Shown here one piece after another: positions 1-10,074 of a stretch of 64,000 nt of DNA; positions within the stretch are counted from its first letter, which is position 1; each line of letters begins with the position of its first letter. This DNA is from Tatumella ptyseos (GTDB lineage Bacteria; Pseudomonadota; Gammaproteobacteria; Enterobacterales; Enterobacteriaceae). The translations under genes and the position numbers were made by a program. A model generated the notes under the pieces. It had not been told where the DNA came from. It worked only from the letters and a program-made list of their open reading frames with translations, and did no database searches. The stretch is from the NCBI RefSeq assembly GCF_030552895.1, contig NZ_CP130649.1, positions 2,728,001 through 2,792,000 of the forward strand, given 5' to 3'.

Positions 1-2618
1 TCTCGAACTCTAGGTGTATCACCCGCAAAGGAACCATTCTTATCTGTCAAACTGGCATTAGCGTTGATGAGGTAGTAATCATGTATAGTGATATCATAAC
101 CACAAGAAAGATCATTTTTAATATTTAAAATTTTCTCATTAACACCCATCAGATGATGAAAATGAACATGCCCAACACCTATAAATCGTAATAATTCAAT
201 AAGCGTACTATAACCATAGTCCACATCAATAATAAATTTCTCAGGTGAAATATCTTCTGAGATATTTAGCGTTAATGTAATACTTTTCCCATCTTCTTCG
301 GGCGATAGAAGAAAGAAAATGACTTCATTATTATAAAATCTCGCTAACTCCTGTATATGGGTATTAACTCCCCCTCCCATTTTATGAGAAACGAGTAAAA
401 TCTTAGTAATTTCTCTACTAGCAAGAATGCGGATCAGAATTTCAGACCTAGCTTTTTTAGCGGGATCATTAGCAACAAAGTCCATCACATCTTTAGTATA
501 ATTAGGATGGAGTTTAGTTAAGTGTTCCAATGCGCGGTTTTTACGAGGATTTTGTTCATCGGCAAAACTTACCCCGCCTTTATGATAAACAAAAACATTG
601 AGTTGATGGAAATTTGGCCAACCTGCTTTAGCAGCTCTTTGGCACCAATCGTTTTCTTCACCATAACCCTTTCCAAATGTTTCAACGTCAAAATAGCCAA
701 CTTCGTCAAGACAGTCTCTGCGGATGTACATGCAAAAACCAACACCTGTAGGGATCTCAATGAGATTATTTTCTTTTCCTAGTAACGAAAAATGTTCATC
801 CAATTGCCGAACATTCAACCCCATGAAAAGCGCATTATCTTCGCAAAATTTTGGAAAACTGCATATCGTTGCATTATTAGAAAATGGCGTGATACTACCT
901 ACTTTATCTAGAGAATAAGCGGCATCATGAATTCTTTGCAGCCAATCATTGGCGACTTCAACATCACTGTTTAATAGTAATATATCTCGATCAGGATGTA
1001 ATTTCATTCCAAGATTGACTGAAGCAACGAAGCCGCAATTTTCTTCGTTTTCAATTAATAGGAATTCTTTACTTACCGCTTGTTCTCGGAGCCATTCGGT
1101 GAGTTCCGGCTCAGGTGATACGTCATTAATGACGACTAATTGCGCCCAACTCGGTAACGTTGATACTACGGACTCAATACACTCTATAGTTTCTTGTTTG
1201 CCACCATAGACTGGTACAACAACATCTACAATCACATCAAGACATTTTTCTGCTGGAAGCGTATTAACAACTTTAACTTTATCCCCTGAATTATAATGTT
1301 CAGCTTTCTTTTCTTTAAGATAATCTTTCATTTTTTCTATCACATTCTTTGAGTTAAGCACTATTTCTTCAACGCTACTATCACCGTTTATTAATTGATT
1401 GCTTTCAATTCCTTTAATCTCATTACTGGTTTTTCTCGATGCAATATAATAATCGACATGTCTATTAGCGATTACATAATCGTCCCTTGCACCGAGACGA
1501 AATCGAATATAATTTTTATCGAATAGCAGATCAAAAGGAACAAGATACGATAGTAAGTAAAAAGCCAACCTGCGCGTTCTTTCATCACTATCTTCGACAT
1601 TACAAAAAGAATATGAACATTCCCCTAAAATTGTCACCGGGACATCTAACAAAAGCGCCTCAAGGCCTATACTAGAATTTATGGTGATTATTCTTTTACA
1701 TTTTTTTATGAAAGCAATGGGACTGGTTGAATTATCTACTTCATTAATATCTTTGAGTGTGAATTGACTTCCTGGATGAACTCTAATCAGTTTACTACCC
1801 ATAAAGTTACATTCTACGTAGTCGAGTAAAGATTGATTATTGAATGAATTACTAAAAGCAATGATATTTGAATCATTTTCAACCTGTAAAACAATACCAA
1901 TATCGTATACTTTCTCTATCTCATTAGAAATTAATGACCCTTGACTCTGGGATGACCCCGAATGAGCTGCCTCATCATTAGTTAAGTTTAGATTGCTCTC
2001 GAAGAAGAATTCATAAATTTCAGAGAGAGTGATATCATCTTGTAGATAAAAATCACTCTCTAAAAACCTTTTTTCAGCTTCAGTGTTTCCATTCACACCA
2101 CAAAAATCTAAATAAGCGGTAGACAGATAATATGGTGACCTCAAAGGCCCCAACTCCATATTGATCACCCTAATTCCAAAATGCTTTGCTGCGGAATTCA
2201 AGGATGGACAGTTGCACCAAGTCAACACACATTCAAGAGAGTTATTTTCTTTAAAAACCCTATAAAACTCCAATTCCAGCTCAGGAATTATTTCAGTAAT
2301 AAACCTTCTAAAAAGATTATTAGGGTTATTATTCTCTTTTTTTAAATAATTTGAAAAACAACTCTCATCGATAATATTAATATGATGTAAGTTATATATT
2401 TCTTGTATGTCTGGTAATTCATAGCCGAGTCGAACCTGTGAATCATTTTCCATCTCCCATCTATTCTTCAACATCCAGTGCCCAACTGGCAGTAAGTATT
2501 GCTTACCTACTAGAAATGATACAGGTTCGGAAAAGGATTTTAAGATACGGTAGAAAAACCATAAATAGGGTGCTTCAACCCCTCTGAATGGGTATGCTGG
2601 TAAATAAACACTAATCAT
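1..2618 (-). CDS. Multi-domain glycosyltransferase of a surface-polysaccharide locus (3' end outside window)
   Basis: An open frame of 872 codons runs from ATG at 2618 to the window edge without a stop, so the C-terminus is missing. Three parts are visible. Residues about 1-400 contain RVHPGS (about 276) and [14 protein letters not shown] (about 313), the pattern of capsule/Kdo-transferase-like GT-B folds. Residues about 458-705 form a GT2 domain beginning [10 protein letters not shown], with the NSDVEV nucleotide-sugar/metal motif and a [12 protein letters not shown] acceptor-side motif. From about residue 734 a new domain starts, [18 protein letters not shown], resembling the N-terminus of GT4 enzymes. 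It probably adds several sugars to a glycan exported by the adjacent Wzm/Wzt. Its ATG overlaps the wzt stop (ATGA), so translation is likely coupled. The sugars and linkages cannot be read from sequence. Confidence 0.85.
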   Translation of the reverse strand, partial: MISVYLPAYPFRGVEAPYLWFFYRILKSFSEPVSFLVGKQYLLPVGHWMLKNRWEMENDSQVRLGYELPDIQEIYNLHHINIIDESCFSNYLKKENNNPNNLFRRFITEIIPELELEFYRVFKENNSLECVLTWCNCPSLNSAAKHFGIRVINMELGPLRSPYYLSTAYLDFCGVNGNTEAEKRFLESDFYLQDDITLSEIYEFFFESNLNLTNDEAAHSGSSQSQGSLISNEIEKVYDIGIVLQVENDSNIIAFSNSFNNQSLLDYVECNFMGSKLIRVHPGSQFTLKDINEVDNSTSPIAFIKKCKRIITINSSIGLEALLLDVPVTILGECSYSFCNVEDSDERTRRLAFYLLSYLVPFDLLFDKNYIRFRLGARDDYVIANRHVDYYIASRKTSNEIKGIESNQLINGDSSVEEIVLNSKNVIEKMKDYLKEKKAEHYNSGDKVKVVNTLPAEKCLDVIVDVVVPVYGGKQETIECIESVVSTLPSWAQLVVINDVSPEPELTEWLREQAVSKEFLLIENEENCGFVASVNLGMKLHPDRDILLLNSDVEVANDWLQRIHDAAYSLDKVGSITPFSNNATICSFPKFCEDNALFMGLNVRQLDEHFSLLGKENNLIEIPTGVGFCMYIRRDCLDEVGYFDVETFGKGYGEENDWCQRAAKAGWPNFHQLNVFVYHKGGVSFADEQNPRKNRALEHLTKLHPNYTKDVMDFVANDPAKKARSEILIRILASREITKILLVSHKMGGGVNTHIQELARFYNNEVIFFLLSPEEDGKSITLTLNISEDISPEKFIIDVDYGYSTLIELLRFIGVGHVHFHHLMGVNEKILNIKNDLSCGYDITIHDYYLINANASLTDKNGSFAGDTPRVR

Positions 2619-3940
2619 GCCTCACCCGCACGCACAATTTTAAGAGGTGAATAAATTACCCCCCCCATATCTCTTGATGACCAAAATTTTATTTTTTCAA
2701 GTGGTCTGCGTTGGTCCAATTCTTCTCTCGCCCCATTCTCAAAGCAAGACAACCCGCAATGAATAAGATAATCACCAGAATTGATAGGTAATTTTACTTT
2801 ATAAACTAATACCGACTCGCCCGGTACTAAAGAAATTTGATGGCCCGCATTTAGGTTATTGTCACCCCAAATATCTGCCCCTTGAGTTCGTGAAATAGAA
2901 ATTCCCAATACAACATCATTTATATTTTCTGAGGAAATTATTTTAAAATTAAACGTTAATTCTTCACCTGGAAAGACTAAAGGTTTTTCTTTTAATAGTG
3001 TACCGTCCGATTTACTAATGACAATAGCTTTAATAATTGCCCTGCCTGTCCCAAATCTTTTTTCCCCAATCTCTACATTTATTGTATCCTCTCTAATTGA
3101 AATCAACTCTTGAACTTGATAATTAATACTATTGTCTACAACCTCCAAGTTTTGGTTTTCTTGTTTTTCTTCTGTAAGAATCATCCCTTTTTCATAGGCT
3201 AAAACGGCTGATAAAACATCCTCTGTATTACCAATCAATTTTCCCTTTTGCATGACTAAACATCGATCAGCATACTCTAAAATACTTCCCGTAGAATGGG
3301 TGACCATAATTATGGTCGTTCCTCGTTTTTTTAGTGCTTCCATTCTCTTGAAACACTTATATTGAAATCCTATATCTCCAACGGCAAGAGCTTCGTCTAT
3401 GATTAATATCTCTGGATCAATGCAAGCTTGAACCGCAAAGGCTAATCGAACATACATACCACTTGAGTAGGTTTTGACCGGTTGGTCAATAAATCTCCCA
3501 ATATCGGCAAATTCTATAATACTATTATATTTTTCATCGATTTCAGCTTTAGTTAGCCCAAGCACACTTCCATTGAGGTAAACATTTTCATAGCCAGTAA
3601 ATTCTGGATTGAATCCAGCACCTAGTTCCAAAAGAGCAGCTATTCTTCCATTTACCTCTACTTCTCCTCGACTTGGTGTCAAGGTCCCGCAAATCAATTG
3701 TAGTAAGGTAGATTTGCCTGCACCATTTCTTCCAATTATTCCGATGGTTTCTCCTTTATTAATAGTGAAAGAAACGCTATCCAGCGCCCAGAATTCTCGA
3801 AAATAATTTTTATTTTCTTTTCTAAGTAATTTATTAATCCCAGGCATAATAAATTGTTTTAATCTATCTCTAGGAAGAGAATAAATTTGATAGCACTTAC
3901 TCAAATTATTAACCTTAATGGCTATTTCTTTAGAGCACAT
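2615..3940 (-). CDS. wzt: O-antigen/polysaccharide ABC exporter, ATP-binding protein Wzt with C-terminal carbohydrate-binding domain
   Basis: Cytoplasmic ATPase of a two-gene polysaccharide exporter. The nucleotide-binding domain has Walker [10 protein letters not shown], a signature [12 protein letters not shown], Walker [13 protein letters not shown] and the switch His in MVTHS. After about residue 240 a beta-rich extension follows ([30 protein letters not shown]), matching the Wzt C-terminal domain that recognises the glycan's terminal modification. Of the possible starts, ATG at 3940 is chosen because an AAAAGG lies 8 nt upstream; it overlaps the end of wzm by 11 nt. An ATG at 3982 would add 14 residues and overlap wzm by 53 nt. 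441 aa; no lesions. Presence of the binding domain implies a terminally modified polymer, which is inference. Confidence 0.92.
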   Translation of the reverse strand: MCSKEIAIKVNNLSKCYQIYSLPRDRLKQFIMPGINKLLRKENKNYFREFWALDSVSFTINKGETIGIIGRNGAGKSTLLQLICGTLTPSRGEVEVNGRIAALLELGAGFNPEFTGYENVYLNGSVLGLTKAEIDEKYNSIIEFADIGRFIDQPVKTYSSGMYVRLAFAVQACIDPEILIIDEALAVGDIGFQYKCFKRMEALKKRGTTIIMVTHSTGSILEYADRCLVMQKGKLIGNTEDVLSAVLAYEKGMILTEEKQENQNLEVVDNSINYQVQELISIREDTINVEIGEKRFGTGRAIIKAIVISKSDGTLLKEKPLVFPGEELTFNFKIISSENINDVVLGISISRTQGADIWGDNNLNAGHQISLVPGESVLVYKVKLPINSGDYLIHCGLSCFENGAREELDQRRPLEKIKFWSSRDMGGVIYSPLKIVRAGEA

Positions 3941-4763
3941 CAGCAAAACCTTTTCTTGTCTTTTGGAAAAAAGCGTAGCCAATCCAAGTAACGAGTATCG
4001 CAGCGAGTGTGTATATGATTAAGCCTTTCCAATCAGGTAAACGTCCCCAAATGAAAACATCCCTTGCCTGTTCGATAATAAAGGTTAAGGGATTAAGCAT
4101 AATCCAACCTTGAAATTTTAAGGGCAGCGCTGTAACTGGAAAAAATACCGGTGATAGAAACATCATTATTGTAGTGACAATCATCGTTGTTTGTCCCACA
4201 TCACGCATAAAGACACCTAGGGATGACAATATCCATCCAAGCCCAAGACAAAAAATAACAAGAGGTAAGAAAACTAAAGGAAAAAATATTATAGTCCAAT
4301 GCAAAAAACCATTGAAAATAAAAAAACAACAAGTCAGTACTAATAGGCTTATTAACGAATGAAATAAAACCCCGCACAAGCTAATAACAGGTAAAATCTC
4401 TAATGGAAAAACTACTTTCTTTACGTAATTGGTACTCCCTAAAATAATTTGTGGCGCTTTATTAACAATTTCAGAAAAAAAACCGTGTATAATCATTCCG
4501 ACGAAAAGTATTAATGCAAACTGAGTACGACTTTCATCAACAGCGCCAGACCAACGCGATTTGAATACAACTGAAAAAACAAAGGTATATACTATAAGCA
4601 TCAATAATGGATTTAAAAATGACCATGACAATCCCATTACCGACCCTCTATACCTACCAATAACCTCTCTCTTCGTCATTTGTAGAATAAGATATCTATA
4701 AGACCAAATATTACAAAAAATAGATTGTGGGGATATTTTATGTTCTCTACTTATAATACTCAT
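3930..4763 (-). CDS. wzm: O-antigen/polysaccharide ABC exporter, permease Wzm
   Basis: Inner-membrane ABC-2 type permease, 277 aa, with about six hydrophobic segments. The N-terminal stretch [20 protein letters not shown] is typical of Wzm/KpsM/TagG permeases, and the C-terminal part carries [17 protein letters not shown], also characteristic. It pairs with Wzt to move lipid-linked glycan from cytoplasm to periplasm, so the locus would use the ABC-dependent rather than the Wzy-dependent route. Start ATG at 4763. It lies about 130 nt downstream of the eroded rfbC and is intact, as is wzt, in contrast to the rhamnose genes upstream. Confidence 0.92.
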   Translation of the reverse strand: MSIISREHKISPQSIFCNIWSYRYLILQMTKREVIGRYRGSVMGLSWSFLNPLLMLIVYTFVFSVVFKSRWSGAVDESRTQFALILFVGMIIHGFFSEIVNKAPQIILGSTNYVKKVVFPLEILPVISLCGVLFHSLISLLVLTCCFFIFNGFLHWTIIFFPLVFLPLVIFCLGLGWILSSLGVFMRDVGQTTMIVTTIMMFLSPVFFPVTALPLKFQGWIMLNPLTFIIEQARDVFIWGRLPDWKGLIIYTLAAILVTWIGYAFFQKTRKGFADVL

Positions 4764-4894
4764 TTTTCTTTAAACCTTTTAATACATAGTAGAAGCATTT
4801 CAAGCAGCTTATGATATGACTATTTATTGATTAATCTCTACTCAAAGAGTGTTCACTCCTCTCTCTTCATTCTTTAATTTATATAAAGTATTGA

Positions 4895-5413
4895 AAAATA
4901 GATTGTAGAGTTGAAGAATAACCCTAGTTTATTTTTAGGGGATGATATTGGAGCTTCATGACTGCGGATCGACCAGTTTATATTTAAACTATTGTCATTC
5001 CATAATAAAGTTTATTCAGCGTCTTGGTTATAGTAATCACTACACTTATAGACCAACTCAGCCATTTCTGACAATACATAAAACCCGTGAGGAAATCTCT
5101 CAGGTACCTATAATTGTCGCTTATTTTGTGCAGAAAATGTCGCCAAGGGTCGAAGTTGACTTACGCATATCGACAGCAACATCATACATCTCTTCTACTA
5201 CGGATCTGACTAACTTACCTTGAGTATTCTCTATTTGATAATGTAATCTGTACAAAATCACGCGTGTTAATTTTGAATGATTATCTTGGGGGAAAACGAA
5301 TGTTCAAACTTATCTTGCTGCCAGGTTTCCATAAAAAAACCGCGTTCACCTTCATAAATATCTGACTCAATAACTTTAACATCTTCAATGTTTGTTTTCG
5401 ATAATTTTCACAT
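4895..5413 (-). pseudogene. rfbC: Degraded rfbC/rmlC (dTDP-4-dehydrorhamnose 3,5-epimerase)
   Basis: No frame is open, but pieces of RmlC can be read in order on the minus strand: NIEDVKVIESDIYEGERGFF, then after a frame change QDNHSKLTRV, RLHYQIENTQGKLVRSVV and YDVAVDMRKSTSTLGDIF, then after another change SAQNKRQL, HGFYVLSEMAELVYKCSDYY, TLLWNDNSLNINWSI and SPKNKLGLFF. Lesions seen: TGA as codon 2 directly after the ATG at 5413, a frame change near 5300, a second near 5150, in-frame TAG at 5110-5108 and TAA at 5014-5012. The ATG overlaps the rfbA stop (TAATG), the normal coupled layout. Epimerase function is certainly lost from this copy. The left boundary is approximate. Confidence 0.9.
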
Positions 5414-6294
5414 TAAAACTTCCCATCAGCTAACATTATTAAATAACGTCCATAATCATTTTTAGCCAGAGGTAATGCTAATTCCCTTAACTGTATTGTA
5501 TCGATAAGCCCTTTACGAAAGGCGATTTCTTCTGGACAACATACTTTTAATCCTTGTCTTGTTTCTATCGTTTGTATGAAATTATTGGCCTCATTCATAC
5601 TCTGATGAGTACCTGTATCTAACCATGTGTGGCCGCGCCCCATAATTAATACCGATAATTTATTTTGCTCAAGATATAATTTATTTATATCCGTGATTTC
5701 CAATTCACCACGGTGTGAAGGTTTTATTGATTTAGCCAAACTCACTACGCTGTTATCATAAAAGTAAAGGCCAGTAACAGCATAATGACTTATAGGATTA
5801 TCTGGCTTTTCTACTAACGATATTGCACGGCCTTCACTATCGAACTCTACAACGCCATAACGTTCAGGATCATTTACATGGTATGCAAAAACCGTTGCAC
5901 CTTCTGTTTTATTCACTGCACGTTCTAAGAGTTTAGCAAGGTCATGACCATAAAAAATGTTATCACCTAAAATAAGAGCACAATGATCATCACCAATAAA
6001 GTCTTCGCCGAGAATAAAAGCTTGGGCTAGCCCTTCAGGATTTTCCTGAATTTTATATTTGATTGAAATACCCCATTGAGATCCATCACCCAATAAAATT
6101 TCAAAACGTGGTAAATCTGTTGGAGTACTGATGATAAGAATTTCTTCTATCCCAGCCATCATCAATGTACTAAGTGGGTAGTAAATCATGGGTTTATCGT
6201 AGATAGGTAGAAGTTGCTTACTTACCACCGTAGTGACGGGATAAAGTCTTGTACCAGAACCACCAGCTAAAATAATTCCCTTGTACTTTGGCAT
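5413..6294 (-). CDS. rfbA: Glucose-1-phosphate thymidylyltransferase
   Basis: RmlA makes dTDP-glucose from dTTP and glucose-1-phosphate, the first step to dTDP-L-rhamnose and other dTDP sugars. The N-terminus [17 protein letters not shown] is the nucleotidyltransferase signature; [20 protein letters not shown], the metal-binding LGDNIFYG and VEKPDNP follow. Length 293 aa is normal for the family. ATG at 6294 is preferred over an upstream in-frame start at 6336 because the homologous N-terminus begins there and a GGA precedes it at suitable spacing. It is the only member of the rfbBDAC block here without a disabling mutation. Alone it yields dTDP-glucose only, so its usefulness depends on other copies elsewhere, for example rff genes. 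Confidence 0.93.
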   Translation of the reverse strand: MPKYKGIILAGGSGTRLYPVTTVVSKQLLPIYDKPMIYYPLSTLMMAGIEEILIISTPTDLPRFEILLGDGSQWGISIKYKIQENPEGLAQAFILGEDFIGDDHCALILGDNIFYGHDLAKLLERAVNKTEGATVFAYHVNDPERYGVVEFDSEGRAISLVEKPDNPISHYAVTGLYFYDNSVVSLAKSIKPSHRGELEITDINKLYLEQNKLSVLIMGRGHTWLDTGTHQSMNEANNFIQTIETRQGLKVCCPEEIAFRKGLIDTIQLRELALPLAKNDYGRYLIMLADGKF

Positions 6295-6322
6295 GTTATA
6301 TCCATTGAATATTTTTAATTGA

Positions 6323-7194
6323 TCAACGTATTTCATTAAGCATACGAATTAAACCTAAACGCCAATATGGTAAAGTTAAGTTAAAAGCATGCTGAAATTT
6401 TTGATTATTTAGTCGTGAATTTTTTGGCCTTAATGCCGTCGTTTCAATTACTTCTGTGGGAATGGGGGTAATTTCTTTTACCTTGAATTTAAGCCCTTTA
6501 ACTTTCCTCTCATTTAAAATGAATTTTACGTAGTCATACCAAGTTGTTGAACCGCTAGCCACTAGATGATAAATCCCAAATAATCTTTCTTTAAGTAAGG
6601 TATGGGCCGTACTATCGGCTAAAAGCTCTCCATCTGTCGGCGCACCAAATTGGTCATCGATTATCGTTAACTGTTCATGATGGTTTGCTTGGTCTAACAG
6701 GGTTTTAACAAATTTTTTCCTTGCAGAGCATAGAACCAAATGGTACAGAAAATAAGATACCGGCTACATTTCTCTGTAATGAACTCTTCACCCTGACGTT
6801 TTGTCTTCCCAAAAGTATTTAGTGGTTGAGTAGGATCTGACTCAGTCCAAAGTCTTCTACCTGTTCCATTGAAAACGTAGTCTGTTGAAAAATGGACTAG
6901 AATAGCGCCTAATTTTTCAGCACTGTCTGCTATCGCTGATATGACTTTTGCATTGATTTGCTCTGCGACGAATGGCTCAGACTCGGCTTTATCTACCGCT
7001 GTATAAGCTGCAGCATTGGTAATAATATTTGGTCGTATTTTTTCGCTGGTATCGATAATACCTGTCGTATTATTCGATTCCCCACAATAGGTGATTGCAT
7101 TACGTTCAGGGGCAATGACCAAACCTAAAGGTTCTAAGGAGCGTCGAAGTTTCCACCCTACTTGACCATTTTTACCGAAGAGGAGAATTTTCAT
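6323..7194 (-). pseudogene. rfbD: Frameshifted rfbD/rmlD (dTDP-4-dehydrorhamnose reductase)
   Basis: Two overlapping frames together give a full RmlD. The first, from ATG 7194, has the Rossmann start MKILLFGKNGQVGW, NAAAYTAVDKAE and the catalytic-region FSTDYVFNG. The second resumes with KFVKTLLDQANHHEQLTI and DDQFGAPT and runs to the normal C-terminus at 6323. The switch lies near 6717-6722, where an A-run/T-run (AAAAAATTTG on the coding strand) appears one base short of the expected GKNFVKTLL reading. The first frame stops at 6694 with an unrelated tail. A single-base indel in a homopolymer could be a sequencing error, but the neighbours rfbB and rfbC are also broken. The stop lies 28 nt before rfbA. 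Confidence 0.85.
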
Positions 7195-7197
7195 TAC

Positions 7198-8253
7198 TTA
7201 CCCTCCGTAATGCATTTCTACCCAGTTTTTATCAGCGCCGCTTTTAATATCGTTGATCCATTGATGATTATTCAAATACCACTGAACCGTTTTACGCAGA
7301 CCCGTCTCAGAAGTTTCTTGTGGTGTCCAACCGAGCTCTAAGAAAATCTTGCTAGCGTCGATGGCATAGCGTAAATCGTGCCCTGGGCGGTCTTTGATAT
7401 GAGTAATTAAGTTGGAATAACTTTCTTCAGCAGACTGTAATTCATCAAGTACTCTACAAATTGCTTCAACCACCACAATATTCTTCTTCTCGTTATGCCC
7501 GCCTAAATTATAGGTTTAGCCAGTTTTTACTTTAGTGGCAACGAGATAAAGCGCTCTAGCATGGTCCTCTACATATAACCAATCACGAATTTGTTGCCCA
7601 TCCCCATAAACCGGTAACGCTTTTCCTGCTAAGGCATTGAGAATGACCAGTGGAATTAATTTTTCAGGGAAATGGTAGGGGCCATAGTTATTTGAGCAGT
7701 TCGTAATAACCACGGGCAGATGGTAAGTGCGATGCCAAGCTCGGACTAAGTGGTCGCTACACGCTTTTGAAGCAGAATAAGGGCTACTCGGTGCATAAGC
7801 TGTCTTTTCCGTAAAAAGATCCTCGCTCCCTGACAGGTCACCGAATACTTCATCGGTAGATACGTGATGAAAACGGAATTGAGATTGCTTGATCGCAGAA
7901 AGATTGTTGTAAAAATTTCGTGTCACCTCTAAAAGTGTGAAGGTACCGATGATATTGGTATGAATAAAATCTGTTGGTCCATCAATTGAACGATCTACAT
8001 GACTTTCTGCTGCGAGATGTATAATTAGCTCGGGCTGGAAAGTGTTAATCTGTTCACTCACGGCGGCTTTATCGGTGATATCCGTTTTCGAAAAACTAAA
8101 ACGTTGGTTGTCCTTAACAGTTGCCAAAGAGGCAAGATTACCAGCGTAAGTTAAGCTATCAAGGACGAGAACATGGTCACATGTGTTGTTAATGATATAT
8201 CTCACTAATGCTGAGCCTATAAAGCCAGCACCGCCAGTCACTATGATTTTGAT
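7198..8253 (-). pseudogene. rfbB: rfbB/rmlB (dTDP-glucose 4,6-dehydratase) with in-frame nonsense codon
   Basis: The frame encodes Rml[19 protein letters not shown] (NAD-binding), [12 protein letters not shown], the catalytic STDEVFGDL and [37 protein letters not shown], and after the lesion [11 protein letters not shown] and [16 protein letters not shown] at 7518-7516 replaces the expected GAA in KTGETYNLGG; the frame continues unchanged to 7198. No good start is visible either: the position where MKIIVTGG should begin (8253) reads ATC, and the only upstream in-frame initiator is TTG at 8301, inside the ops-like element and without a ribosome-binding site. A substitution-type stop is less likely to be a sequencing artefact than an indel. 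The truncated product would lack about 100 residues. Confidence 0.85.
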
Positions 8254-8300
8254 TAAAATTGACTCTTGAATTAAAACATCCCTATGTATATTTTTTGACA

Positions 8301-8312
8301 AAGCTACCGCAC
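8301..8312 (-). promoter_or_regulatory. ops-like (JUMPstart) RfaH recruitment element
   Basis: The minus strand reads GTGCGGTAGCTT about 50 nt upstream of the rfbB coding region. The core GCGGTAGC plus a following T matches the ops element GGCGGTAGCGT that pauses RNA polymerase and recruits RfaH in the leaders of LPS, capsule and O-antigen operons. Position and orientation fit exactly. The match is partial at the first and tenth positions, so RfaH control is inferred. Confidence 0.65.
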
Positions 8313-8314
8313 TT

Positions 8315-8338
8315 AGCCGTTATGACTAGATAACGGCT
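8315..8338 (-). promoter_or_regulatory. Leader hairpin upstream of the ops-like element
   Basis: A perfect 9-bp inverted repeat, AGCCGTTAT / ATAACGGCT with a 6-nt loop, lies 2 nt before the ops-like element. It has no U-tract, so it is not an obvious terminator. It may belong to the JUMPstart leader or help pausing; that is inference. Confidence 0.5.
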
Positions 8339-9691
8339 TTCCGAATTTTCGATAATCCAATACGTGTAGAATAATAAAATATAACTCCACTAAGCATTAG
8401 TGGATTGTTCCAACCTAGTAGGGTGAGGATATTTTTATAGCTCTACGGCACTGAATTAAAATTATTAATATTTGTAAACTATCTCGCTGGATGAAAATCT
8501 AATAAATATCATATAACTGTTCTTTTATTTTTATCCAATCAATTTTTTTTAACATTCAGCAACGGATATTCATTAAAAAACACCATCATTCATTTAGGAA
8601 TGAGTTAGTTTAGAAAACTTATAATTTAATTATCACAACAACTTTATTGAACAATATTCAGTTAATAACTCGATTATCATCACTAAAATAAAGACATTTA
8701 ATTCAATAACTTACCTTCAATAAAAGCAAGCTCCCTGACTGGTCGTTAAGAGAGATAATCATATGAGTCAACGAATTAAACACTCTATCAATAGAGCTCA
8801 TCTACTTATTTTGATATTAATTTTATTAATTACTTATATTTTACTAATATATCTCTCAGCGATTAAATGTAATGATTATATAATACTTAGAGTGACTGGG
8901 ATTCAGTCACCTGTAAGAACTGCAAAGGGTTCACGGAATCCCACCTCATTGGAAAACCATTCGCAAAGATTAAATAGAAATAAAATTTAACATTACCCCT
9001 AATCGTCTCTAAGATAACTTCCCTACTATAACGCTATCAAAATCAATATAACTAGAATCTACCTAATCCTCAAACTGTTACTATCCTATAGCATGATCTC
9101 TATCATAATGTTCTTAATAAACTAAAAAATCATTAACTCCTCTTATAGAAAAAGTCATGTTATTATTCGACTAAAGCGATACTATTTCCTCATACTATCA
9201 CCTCAAGACCATGACATAAGTAAATATCCGATAAGAAATACCCAATGGGTGCTAAGAAAACCGTTATATATCGCCTTATGGCCTTAATTTTATTGTGAGT
9301 TCCAACGAAATAAAAATATTATAATTACACATGTATCATTAATTTATATTTATTATTAGTGAGTAACTGATTATTATCAAGAGATTAAGCACTGTTAAAG
9401 ACTGCATAATATTAATAAGCTCGTTACCGCATATCACCATGGTATTTTAGCTTATTTAATACAATTGAAGAGGGAAGTAGTTATTACTAATTTTAGATAA
9501 GATAGTGATAATTATCTGAATTATCCATCTACAATCTAAAAAATACTGATTACGCCCATAGCATTTACTCATTAATCGATTAATTTTATAAATCTATTTA
9601 GGTCATCAATGATAAAGTGTTAGCCTGTGACTTGGTTGAAGAAATTGCTCCTTTACTTCATCTAGTATTGATTAAAGAGAATCATGATCTA
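8339..9691. other. AT-rich gene-poor stretch of about 1.35 kb
   Basis: No recognisable gene is seen. Both strands are rich in stops and the base composition is much more AT-rich than the flanks. One small candidate ORF (8763-8990) is listed separately. A GTGACTG/CAGTCAC hairpin occurs at 8892-8910 inside that ORF. The promoter of the minus-strand polysaccharide operon should lie toward the left end, but no convincing -35/-10 pair stands out. The stretch may be a remnant of deleted polysaccharide genes. Confidence 0.6.
8763..8990 (+). CDS. Hypothetical small single-pass membrane protein (doubtful)
   Basis: 75 codons from an ATG preceded by AGAGAG at workable spacing. One strongly hydrophobic segment (about residues 14-33) is followed by a polar, basic tail. 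No family is recognised. The surrounding composition is AT-rich, which by itself yields hydrophobic Ile/Leu runs, and the second half contains a perfect hairpin at 8892-8910. It could be a chance ORF. Confidence 0.25.
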   Translation: MSQRIKHSINRAHLLILILILLITYILLIYLSAIKCNDYIILRVTGIQSPVRTAKGSRNPTSLENHSQRLNRNKI

Positions 9692-10027
9692 ATGAAAAAT
9701 CAAAAGATATACTTATTTGTTCTTTTACTGCTGGTTCTAGTAGGAATTTACACAACAGGTTGGATTGGCCTTATCTTGCTCAACCTAGTCACTTTTGGAC
9801 TATTCGGTTTAGATAAATGCGCAGCGATTAAGCACACTTTTCGTATCCCTGAAAAGTGGCTGCTACTCTATTGTTTACTGGGAGGATGGATAGGAGGTCT
9901 TTTTGCTCAACAACTCTTTCGTCACAAAACGTATAAACAGCCTTTCAAGAGTCTTTTTTTTCTCACCATCGCTCTGGACTGTTTAGCGGTAATACTCTAT
10001 TTGTCCCGTGGCGCACTACTGCATTAG
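9692..10027 (+). CDS. DUF1294 family small membrane protein
   Basis: 111 aa from ATG 9692 with two N-terminal hydrophobic segments and the DUF1294 core FGLDKCAAIKHTFRIPEK, LLGGWIGGLFAQQLFRHKT and a final membrane segment. The family occurs alone or fused to a cold-shock domain; its function is unknown. An upstream in-frame GTG at 9617 would add 25 residues that do not fit the family, so the internal ATG is preferred. It converges with idnT and shares an intergenic hairpin. The long AT-rich stretch directly upstream should contain its promoter. Confidence 0.8.
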   Translation: MKNQKIYLFVLLLLVLVGIYTTGWIGLILLNLVTFGLFGLDKCAAIKHTFRIPEKWLLLYCLLGGWIGGLFAQQLFRHKTYKQPFKSLFFLTIALDCLAVILYLSRGALLH

Positions 10028-10036
10028 CCGTAAACC

Positions 10037-10065
10037 ATCGCGAGAAGCCATTTACTTCTCGCGAT
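10037..10065. terminator. Hairpin between convergent genes
   Basis: A perfect 11-bp inverted repeat ATCGCGAGAAG / CTTCTCGCGAT with a 7-nt loop lies between the stops of the DUF1294 gene (10027) and idnT (10075). There is no strong U-tract on either strand. The position suits a shared bidirectional terminator or mRNA 3' protector. Confidence 0.55.
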
Positions 10066-10074
10066 TAGCTACTT

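Noticed and set aside
4942..5223. Plus-strand frame of 93 codons between wzm and rfbA
   Set aside because: It is antisense to the degraded rfbC; the recognisable RmlC segments are on the minus strand.
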